Origin: Methylococcaceae bacterium
GTDB lineage: Bacteria > Pseudomonadota > Gammaproteobacteria > Methylococcales > Methylococcaceae
DNA length: 7,333 nt
Direction of reading: 5' to 3'
NCBI GenBank assembly: GCA_012026715.1
Contig: VEPB01000459.1
Location: 1-7,333, forward strand
A model generated the notes under the pieces. It saw only the letters and a program-made list of their open reading frames with translations. It did not search any database and was not told the DNA's origin. Numbering within the stretch: position 1 is the first letter of the stretch; each line of letters begins with the position of its first letter. A program made the position numbers and the translations under genes. Below are positions 1-4,875 of the stretch, one piece after another.

Positions 1-734
1 TGCGCCAGTTCTGTCAGTATCTCCCCGCCATAGTCAATCACCACTTGCTCGGTCATGCCGCTCATTTCCGCGGCCAGTTGGGTGAGCAGTTCGAGTCCGG
101 TAGCCGATTGGGTTTCCCCCAGCAACTGCAGCAGGCGGTAGCTGGCGGCGTTGAGTTCCATGAAATGGACGCTGTCGCTGCGATCTCGATAAACGGCCAG
201 AAAGGTCGGTTGCGGTGGCGCTTCCCCCGGCTGGAATGCCGGGCCGATTTGATGGACCGGGTAATGGTAGGCCAATGGCCAGGCTACTTCCGACAGCCGT
301 AGCGGCGATTGCAGCAAATCCGTTCCGGCGGCCGCCTCCGGCGGTGCGTCTTCTTCGGCGACGCTCAGCGCCAGTTCCACCCATTCGTAATGGGCCAGTT
401 CCAGCAGGAAGGGTGGGTCGCCGCCATGGCTGGTCCGCTCATCGCGCAGAAAGCCAAGGAATTCCTCGGGGATCCCGAGAAAATACGGGGTCGTGCAGCG
501 ATGCCGCGCAAAGAAATCGCCCACCAGTTCCATCCATGCTCTTTCGTCCAGCAGCGAGCGCAGCACCGGGAAGCCGCCGGCGATGAAGCTTTCCACGTTG
601 TTGAAGAACAGTTCCCGGTACATGGCCATGCGCTCCGGCCGCACATCGGCCGGTGCCGGGTGGTGCCGGGGATCGCGGATATGGGCCGCGAAGGCGTATT
701 GGGTCCGCTGAAAGGCGGGCAGGGTATCAGCCAT
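1..734 (-). CDS. hvfC: HvfC/BufC-type RiPP maturation partner (DUF2063 family), C-terminus cut by window edge
   Basis: This frame is open from ATG at 734 to the window edge (244 codons), so only the last few residues are probably missing. An N-terminal DUF2063-like helical domain covers about residues 5-98 (motifs RMAMYRELFFNNVESF and GGFPVLRSLL). A linker follows, then a second domain with PLAYHYPVHQI at about 153-163 and FLAVYRD at 178-184, both familiar in HvfC/BufC proteins. In this family the protein binds the MNIO enzyme and presents the precursor leader; it is not itself known to be the catalyst. The start codon lies inside the end of the MNIO gene: ATGGCTGA contains both the start of this gene and the TGA of the other, an 8-base overlap that implies translational coupling. 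Family assignment comes from recognised motifs. Older 'DNA-binding' labels for this family should not be taken as its function here. Confidence 0.9.
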   Translation of the reverse strand, partial: MADTLPAFQRTQYAFAAHIRDPRHHPAPADVRPERMAMYRELFFNNVESFIAGGFPVLRSLLDERAWMELVGDFFARHRCTTPYFLGIPEEFLGFLRDERTSHGGDPPFLLELAHYEWVELALSVAEEDAPPEAAAGTDLLQSPLRLSEVAWPLAYHYPVHQIGPAFQPGEAPPQPTFLAVYRDRSDSVHFMELNAASYRLLQLLGETQSATGLELLTQLAAEMSGMTEQVVIDYGGEILTELA

Positions 735-1572
735 GGCGGCGGCGACGTTGCTCGCTGGCCGCAGCCTGAAGGCCGCCGATTTCGGCCACTTCCTGCATCA
801 GTTCAGGCAGCGGCGGGATGTTGAAATCCCGTTCCAGCAAGGTGGGAAAGACGCCGAACAGCTCGTAGGCGCTTTCCAGCAGGGCCCAAACCGACGCGAT
901 CACTTCGGCGCCGTGGGTATCCACCAGGAAATCGTCGGCATGCACATAGTGGCCCGCCATGTGGGCATAGGCGATGCGCTGGCCGGGGACGTGGCGGAGG
1001 AAGTCGAGGGCGTCGTAACCGTGGTTGACGCTGTTGACATGGATGTTGTTGATGTCTAGCAGCAGGTCGCAGTCGGCCGCCTCCAACACCGCGTTGAGGA
1101 AGTCGATCTCGGCCATTTCCTGGCCGGGCGCCGCGTAGTAGGAGATGTTTTCGATGGCGATGCGGCGTTCCAGGATGTCCTGGGTGCGGCGGATGCGGGC
1201 CGCGACGTGGTCCACCGCCTCGGATGTGAAGGGGATGGGCATCAGGTCGTAGAGCTGGCCGCCGTCTCCGCAATAGCTTAGATGCTCGCTGTACAGCAGC
1301 ATGCCATGAAGGTCGAGGAAATCCTTCAGTTCTCGGAGAAAGGCCTCATCCAGCGGGGCCGGGCCTCCGAGGGAGAGGGTGAGTCCATGGCAGACGAAGG
1401 GGTAACGTTCGGCTGCCGAACGAAACTGTTTGCCGAGTTTACCGCCCAGCCGCATCCAGTTTTCCGGGGCGACCTCGAAAAAGTCCACCGGAGGGTTGCT
1501 GCGCAGCACTTCGTCGATGAAGACTCGGCGCAGACCCAAACCGGCGCCCTGAAGGGCGCCGCGAGTCATCAT
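727..1572 (-). CDS. hvfB: HvfB/BufB-type MNIO (DUF692) RiPP-modifying metalloenzyme
   Basis: A 281-residue protein, the usual length for DUF692/MNIO enzymes, which are TIM-barrel, multinuclear non-haem iron oxidative enzymes. Family landmarks appear in order: GAGLGLR (9-15), DFFEVAPENWM (30-40), HGLTLSLGG (62-70), SEHLSYCG (95-102), MPIPFT (111-116), IENISYY (140-146), LLLDINNIHVNS (170-181), YAHMAGHY (202-209), VDTHG (217-221) and LLERDFNIP (245-253). Likely metal ligands are among His62, His97, Glu141, Asp173, His204, Asp218, His220 and Glu247; this set is inferred from conservation in the family. Relatives convert precursor cysteines into oxazolone/thioamide or related groups. Two ATGs are adjacent at 1572 and 1569 and neither has a clear Shine-Dalgarno sequence. 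The first lies at the foot of an inverted repeat. The 3' end overlaps hvfC by 8 bases. Confidence 0.94.
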   Translation of the reverse strand: MMTRGALQGAGLGLRRVFIDEVLRSNPPVDFFEVAPENWMRLGGKLGKQFRSAAERYPFVCHGLTLSLGGPAPLDEAFLRELKDFLDLHGMLLYSEHLSYCGDGGQLYDLMPIPFTSEAVDHVAARIRRTQDILERRIAIENISYYAAPGQEMAEIDFLNAVLEAADCDLLLDINNIHVNSVNHGYDALDFLRHVPGQRIAYAHMAGHYVHADDFLVDTHGAEVIASVWALLESAYELFGVFPTLLERDFNIPPLPELMQEVAEIGGLQAAASEQRRRRHG

Positions 1573-1604
1573 TGCGGCAGGCAGGCGGCGCCGGCCTGCC
1601 GCAA
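1572..1604 (-). promoter_or_regulatory. Inverted repeat between precursor gene and hvfB, reaching the hvfB start codon
   Basis: TTGCGGCAGG (1572-1581) and CCTGCCGCAA (1595-1604) are perfect 10-bp reverse complements around a 13-base GC-rich loop; C1582 and G1594 could add an eleventh pair. In the minus-strand mRNA the hairpin starts about 11 bases after the precursor stop codon, and its last paired base is the A of the hvfB ATG. No T-run follows, so it is not a canonical intrinsic terminator. It could hinder ribosome access to hvfB, slow transcription, or protect the 3' end of a processed precursor mRNA. The structure is seen in the sequence; its function is inferred. Confidence 0.6.
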
Positions 1605-1615
1605 GCGGTAGGGCC

Positions 1616-1966
1616 TCACTGCGCCTTCGGGGCGGAATCCATCTTCATGCCGGCGGCGCATTTGCCTTCCATCGCCTTCTTTTCGGCGGCAGGATCCTGT
1701 TTTTGCTGCATCTCTTTCATGCCGGCGCCACACTTCATTTCCGGCTTCTTCATCATTTCGGCACCGCACTTGCCTTCGCCGCAAGCACCTTCCTTCGCCT
1801 TGGGCGGAACCACTTCGCCGCCTTCGGTGGCCACCGCTACATAGCCGGCCGGCAGTTCCTTCATGGCGAACGGGTTCTCGGCGGCGTTGACCGCGGTGGC
1901 GCCAAGGGTGGTGACGATGGTGGCGCCGATGAGATTGGCCAGAGACTTGGTGTTTTGCGTACTCAT
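1616..1966 (-). CDS. hvfA: HvfA/BufA-like secreted Cys/Met-rich RiPP precursor, putative copper-binding peptide
   Basis: A 116-residue precursor. Residues 1-28 form a signal peptide with a hydrophobic core (about 12-26) and an AxA-like end (VNA at 26-28), so the product is exported. A leader-like stretch at 30-42 (ENPFAMKELPAGY) matches the NPF...L..GY pattern of HvfA-type peptides. The C-terminal half is low in complexity, rich in Lys, Met, Gly and Glu, and has four cysteines: Cys62 (EGACG), Cys67 (EGKCG), Cys79 (EMKCG) and Cys103 (EGKCA). Only one is the exact EGKCG core modified by HvfBC in Haemophilus influenzae. Eight methionines lie in the last 46 residues. It is the first gene of a precursor-enzyme-partner operon, 43 bp ahead of hvfB. 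Expected role: cysteine modification followed by copper binding in the periplasm or outside the cell. The family is clear; the number of modified cysteines is unknown. Confidence 0.88.
   Translation of the reverse strand: MSTQNTKSLANLIGATIVTTLGATAVNAAENPFAMKELPAGYVAVATEGGEVVPPKAKEGACGEGKCGAEMMKKPEMKCGAGMKEMQQKQDPAAEKKAMEGKCAAGMKMDSAPKAQ
1646..1771 (-). repeat. Three imperfect K-C-[GA]-A-[GE]-M coding repeats in the precursor
   Basis: Three 18-base units encode KCGAEM (1754-1771, residues 66-71), KCGAGM (1718-1735, residues 78-83) and KCAAGM (1646-1663, residues 102-107). Each gives a Cys with a Met four residues later. Spacing between unit starts is 12 and then 24 residues, exact multiples of 12. 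The gap of 24 could mark a decayed middle copy, as residues 84-101 carry Met but no Cys. Confidence 0.7.
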
Positions 1967-1975
1967 GTATAGGAA

Positions 1976-1980
1976 TCCTC
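1976..1980 (-). promoter_or_regulatory. Ribosome binding site of the precursor gene
   Basis: GAGGA on the minus strand lies 9 bases before the precursor ATG. It is much stronger than anything in front of hvfB, which fits high precursor output relative to the enzyme. Confidence 0.7.
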
Positions 1981-2138
1981 GGGTTTGTTTTTGAATGTGC
2001 GGCGAATCGAGTCGCGGCGATGGTTAGACCGCCCCTTCCCATTTAGTTGCGATGGCGCCCGATTCCGACCGACGGTTTCCATCGAACCGCATCGACTGAG
2101 TATTTTCACACAGCTTCGCGGGTTCGCGCAGCTGTCGG

Positions 2139-2169
2139 AAAAAACCGGCGCCCCTCGCGGTGGCGCCGG
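2139..2169 (-). terminator. Intrinsic terminator of the Gly-Lys-tail secreted protein gene
   Basis: On the minus strand an 8-bp perfect stem (CCGGCGCC / GGCGCCGG, at 2162-2169 and 2145-2152) with a 9-base loop is followed directly by six T residues (2144-2139). It lies 29 bases beyond the TAG stop at 2199. This is a classic rho-independent terminator, so the downstream RiPP operon probably has its own promoter between it and 1980. Confidence 0.85.
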
Positions 2170-2198
2170 CTGTTCGGAGTGGTGCGGTGGATACGCCG

Positions 2199-3041
2199 CT
2201 ATTTGTTCTTGCCTTTGCCCTTGCCCTTACCTTTGCCGCCGCCATTACCCGCAGGCGGCGACTCGACGTTCGGCAGTTCCGGGGTGAAATCCACCAGATC
2301 GTTGGTGTCGTCGTCGAACACGGTAGCCTCGTCCAGGCAGTTGGTGGGCGTGGAGGTCAGGGCCACGGTGTTGTTGTGCCCCACGCCACGGCCGGTGCGG
2401 TAGGCGTGCTGGTGGTAGGGGACGAAGTTCCATAGCGGCGAACCGGCGACCGCCTGCAGCCGCAGTCCGATGGCGCTGAGGTCGGCGCCCGTGGCGGCGG
2501 GAATCGTAATGCTCAGGGTGGTGGGGGACACCGAGGGGTCTACCGCGTGGGCCGGAGAACCGAGGTCGTCATCGACCCGGTAGACGGCGCAGTAGGGCGA
2601 TGCGGCGGGAACCATGCGATCGAAGCTCAAGGTCCGACTGGACGCGGTCGGCTGCGTTTGGCTCAGCGTGACCGTCAGGTTGGCGACCGGTGCAACGATG
2701 GGGAGGGAAGGGACGCTATGGGTCTGGGCGCAGATCAGCACCTTCTTGATATCGAAGCCCGGAGCAACCTGCAGCGTTCTGGAAATGACCCCGCCGGACT
2801 CCGGCAGAACCACGGTGATCGGGGCCTTGTCCGATCCCAGGGTGGTGGCCACCGGAGTCACCGTAACGACTCCGCTAGCGTCGGTGAGGCTCTGGTTGAA
2901 ATCGAACGGGTTCAGCCATTGGGTGGTTCGGAACGTCAAACTGGCGGGCTCGCACAGCAGGCCGGTGGCAACTGCATTGCTGGCGCTGCCCAGTGCGAGA
3001 ACGGTGGATACGGCAAGCCACGGAACATGGCGTTTATTCAT
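2199..3041 (-). CDS. Hypothetical exported protein with C-terminal Gly-Lys repeat tail
   Basis: I do not recognise this family. The ATG at 3041 gives 280 residues and has a strong Shine-Dalgarno sequence (GAGGAA, 5 bases upstream). The frame stays open further upstream, but that stretch looks non-coding. Residues 1-25 form a signal peptide (MNKRHVPWLAV, then a hydrophobic run, with likely cleavage after AVA at 23-25). The mature part is rich in Thr, Val, Ser and Pro, with alternating beta-type stretches (for example LTVTLSQTQ and TLSITIPA) and four cysteines (30, 104, 151, 235) that could form two disulfides. An acidic segment (DDDTNDLVD, 243-251) precedes a Pro/Gly linker and a basic tail of five Gly-Lys pairs (269-278) ending NK. 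No catalytic motif is visible. A surface, extracellular or envelope binding role is possible but unproven. It has its own terminator and is not clearly part of the RiPP operon. Confidence 0.8.
   Translation of the reverse strand: MNKRHVPWLAVSTVLALGSASNAVATGLLCEPASLTFRTTQWLNPFDFNQSLTDASGVVTVTPVATTLGSDKAPITVVLPESGGVISRTLQVAPGFDIKKVLICAQTHSVPSLPIVAPVANLTVTLSQTQPTASSRTLSFDRMVPAASPYCAVYRVDDDLGSPAHAVDPSVSPTTLSITIPAATGADLSAIGLRLQAVAGSPLWNFVPYHQHAYRTGRGVGHNNTVALTSTPTNCLDEATVFDDDTNDLVDFTPELPNVESPPAGNGGGKGKGKGKGKNK
2202..2237 (-). repeat. Short tandem hexamer-like repeat encoding the Gly-Lys tail
   Basis: The 3' end of the exported protein gene consists of degenerate GGTAAG/GGCAAG-type hexamers read on the minus strand, giving repeated Gly-Lys pairs. 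Unit loss or gain would keep the reading frame and only change tail length. Confidence 0.7.
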
Positions 3042-3110
3042 CAAGGTTCCTCGATGGGAGTGGGTTGGTGCTGCGGAATTAGCATGTGGCGTGCCATGAT
3101 GGGGCACACT

Positions 3111-3139
3111 ATTAAGCGATTGAATCGATGAGGTGCGAA
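3111..3139 (-). promoter_or_regulatory. Weak candidate sigma70-like promoter for the exported protein gene
   Basis: On the minus strand TTCGCA (3139-3134) and CTTAAT (3116-3111) each match 4 of 6 consensus bases and are separated by 17 bp. They lie about 70 bases upstream of the start codon in the 175-bp gap after nth. Matches of this quality occur by chance, so this is only a candidate. Confidence 0.25.
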
Positions 3140-3216
3140 GCCCCAACCGGGGCGGTGTTTCCGAAAGGATTGTCGCCCGGCGGAGACAGTCCTGCTCTCC
3201 AGGAGCGGCAAATCCC

Positions 3217-3852
3217 TCAGGCTTCGGTCTTGTCGGGAAATTCGCACAGGTCGGCGATGGGACAGCTGCCGCAGCGGGGTTTGCGCGCGATGCAGGTATA
3301 ACGTCCATGCAGGATCAGGAGATGATGGGCATCCTTGCGATGCTGCGGAGGCACTGTCCGGGTGAGTTTGCGTTCCACCTCCAGCACATTTTTGCCTGTC
3401 GCCAATCGGCTACGATTGGCGACCCGGAAGATGTGGGTGTCGACCGCGATGGTTTCCTGGCCGAAGGCGGTATTGAGGATGACATTGGCGGTTTTGCGCC
3501 CGACGCCCGGTAGCGCTTCCAACGCCGTTCGATCCTGCGGCACCTCGCCGCCGTGGCGTTCCAGCAGTTGCCCGCAGAGGGCGATGATGTTTTTGGCTTT
3601 GGTATTGAACAGTCCGATGGTCTTGATGTACTCCTTCAGCCTTTCCTCCCCCAAATCGCCGATAGCCTGAGGCGTATTGGCCACCGGAAACAGCAGCGCG
3701 GTCGCCTTGTTGACCCCCTTGTCGGTGGCTTGGGCCGACAGGACCACCGCAACCAATAATTCGAACGGTGTCGCGTAGTCGAGCTCGGTGACCGGTTCCG
3801 GTATGGCTTGGGCCAGCCGGTCGAAGATGGCAAGACGCTTGGCGGCGTTCAT
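3217..3852 (-). CDS. nth: Endonuclease III, DNA glycosylase/AP lyase
   Basis: The ATG at 3852 (MNAAKRL) gives 211 residues, the same length as E. coli Nth; an in-frame GTG at 3858 would add two residues, and neither start has a clear ribosome binding site. The protein removes oxidised pyrimidines and cleaves the abasic site in base excision repair. The helix-hairpin-helix reads LPGVGRKTANVILN, with the catalytic Lys at 120, and the catalytic Asp138 lies in VDTHIFRV. The [4Fe-4S] ligands are intact as C-X6-C-X2-C-X5-C (Cys187, 194, 197, 203) in CIARKPRCGSCPIADLC. SAQATD and LILHGRYTC are further family signatures. In many gammaproteobacteria nth follows the rnf/rsx genes, but here the upstream neighbour is divergent, so that linkage is absent. 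Confidence 0.97.
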   Translation of the reverse strand: MNAAKRLAIFDRLAQAIPEPVTELDYATPFELLVAVVLSAQATDKGVNKATALLFPVANTPQAIGDLGEERLKEYIKTIGLFNTKAKNIIALCGQLLERHGGEVPQDRTALEALPGVGRKTANVILNTAFGQETIAVDTHIFRVANRSRLATGKNVLEVERKLTRTVPPQHRKDAHHLLILHGRYTCIARKPRCGSCPIADLCEFPDKTEA

Positions 3853-3939
3853 GGGCACAGGGTCGGTTGGAGTCGGTCGGATTTTAAGCCAGCCCCGCGC
3901 CGGCGGCCACCGGCGGCGCCATGGGCTAGTCTTTGGACC

Positions 3940-4866
3940 ATGATGAAACGTTCGTCACCGCCCTCGTTGCCGCTGTTGCCGACCCTGCTGGCGCTGTTGA
4001 TGCTGCTGGCCTGCACGCCGGTGTCGGAATCGGACTACAGCCCCGAGTACGGCTCGGCCCCGGCCGCGGCGGTGCGGGAGTACCTGTTCGGGGTGCATCC
4101 GCTGCACAATCCGGAGCGGCTCAACGAGCTGTTCGGCCCCATCATGGACTACCTGGGCGAACGCATTCCCGGTGTCCGCTTTCGCCTGGAGGCCTCCCGC
4201 AATTACGCGGCTTTCGAGGACAAATTGTACGGGCGCCGCTTCGACTTCGCCTTGCCCAACCCCTACCAGACCGTGAAAGCCCTGGAGCGGGGTTATCGGG
4301 TGTTCGGCAAGATGGGAAATGACGAGGATTTCCGCGGCATCATCCTGGTGCGCAAGGACAGCCCGATCCGCGACATCGCGGACCTGGAGGGTGGGGCAAT
4401 CAGTTTTCCCGCTCCCACCGCCCTGGCTGCCGCCATGTTGCCGCAATACTACCTGCAGACCCATGGCCTGGACGTGATGAAGGACGTCGAGTTGCGCTAC
4501 GTGGGGTCGCAGGAATCGTCCATCATGAACGTCTACCTGGGCCAGGTGGCTGCCGGGGCGACCTGGCCGCCGCCCTGGCGCGCCTTTGCCAAAGAACATC
4601 CGGAAGTGGATGCCGCGCTCAAGGTGATGTGGCAGACCGCCCCACTTCCCAACAACAGCCTGATGGCGCGTGACGACATGGATCCGAACCTGGTGGCGCA
4701 GGTCGGTACGGCGCTGTTCGGCTTGCAGGAGCATGCGCGGGGCAAGGTCTGGCTGGAACGCATGGCGGTCGTCAGCTTCGTGCCCGCCGATGAACACAGC
4801 TATGCGCCGGTTCGGGATTTCCTGGAGGAATTCCGGCGCACCGTCCGACCGCTCGAAGGGCCTTGA
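3940..4866 (+). CDS. PhnD-like periplasmic solute-binding lipoprotein, putative sensor partner
   Basis: The chosen ATG gives 308 residues; the adjacent ATG at 3943 is equally possible and sits better behind a weak GGA. The frame extends further upstream, but only into the nth gene and non-coding bases. Residues 1-25 are a lipoprotein signal with lipobox LLAC (Cys25), and Thr at +2 fits outer membrane sorting. Residues about 47-300 match the phosphate/phosphite/phosphonate-binding (PF12974) fold: FGVHPLHNPERL, IMDYLGERIPGVRF, YAAFEDKLYGRRFDFALPNP, FRGIILVRKDSPI and DLEGGAISF. The family's usual ligand-contacting SSTSG-type loop is replaced here by APTAL (158-162), so phosphonate binding is doubtful. 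No ABC transporter genes lie in the window; a cyclic-di-GMP sensor gene starts 9 bp downstream. The likely role is ligand sensing for that protein. The fold is well supported, the ligand unknown. Confidence 0.87.
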   Translation: MMKRSSPPSLPLLPTLLALLMLLACTPVSESDYSPEYGSAPAAAVREYLFGVHPLHNPERLNELFGPIMDYLGERIPGVRFRLEASRNYAAFEDKLYGRRFDFALPNPYQTVKALERGYRVFGKMGNDEDFRGIILVRKDSPIRDIADLEGGAISFPAPTALAAAMLPQYYLQTHGLDVMKDVELRYVGSQESSIMNVYLGQVAAGATWPPPWRAFAKEHPEVDAALKVMWQTAPLPNNSLMARDDMDPNLVAQVGTALFGLQEHARGKVWLERMAVVSFVPADEHSYAPVRDFLEEFRRTVRPLEGP

Positions 4867-4875
4867 ACCACTGCC

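Noticed and set aside
2022..2027. CTAACC on the minus strand, 56 bases before the precursor start, as an ECF sigma -35 element
   Set aside because: It resembles ECF-type promoters of similar operons, but I found no convincing -10 partner at the right spacing.
1569..2042. 157-codon minus-strand frame overlapping the precursor
   Set aside because: Arg-rich out-of-frame translation of the precursor; the precursor frame has the signal peptide, leader motif and ribosome binding site.
2547..3131. Plus-strand open frames opposite the exported protein gene
   Set aside because: The minus-strand gene has a signal peptide, a strong ribosome binding site and a terminator; the plus-strand frames have none of these.
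3140..3153. GCCCC-AACC-GGGGC hairpin after nth as a terminator
   Set aside because: The stem is only 5 bp and no T-run follows on the minus strand.
3042..3308. N-terminal extension of the exported protein to 3308
   Set aside because: It would overlap nth and push the signal peptide inside the protein; the ATG at 3041 has a good ribosome binding site.
3898..3915. CGCCGG/CCGGCG hairpin in the divergent intergenic gap
   Set aside because: A 6-bp stem in very GC-rich DNA without a T-run on either strand is likely chance.
3808..3939. N-terminal extension of the PhnD-like lipoprotein into nth
   Set aside because: The lipoprotein signal begins at 3940; the extension is Pro/Arg-rich antisense of nth plus intergenic DNA.
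3955..4797. Minus-strand open frame opposite the PhnD-like gene
   Set aside because: It is a shadow of a well-supported lipoprotein gene, with low-complexity Gln/Arg-rich translation and no ribosome binding site.
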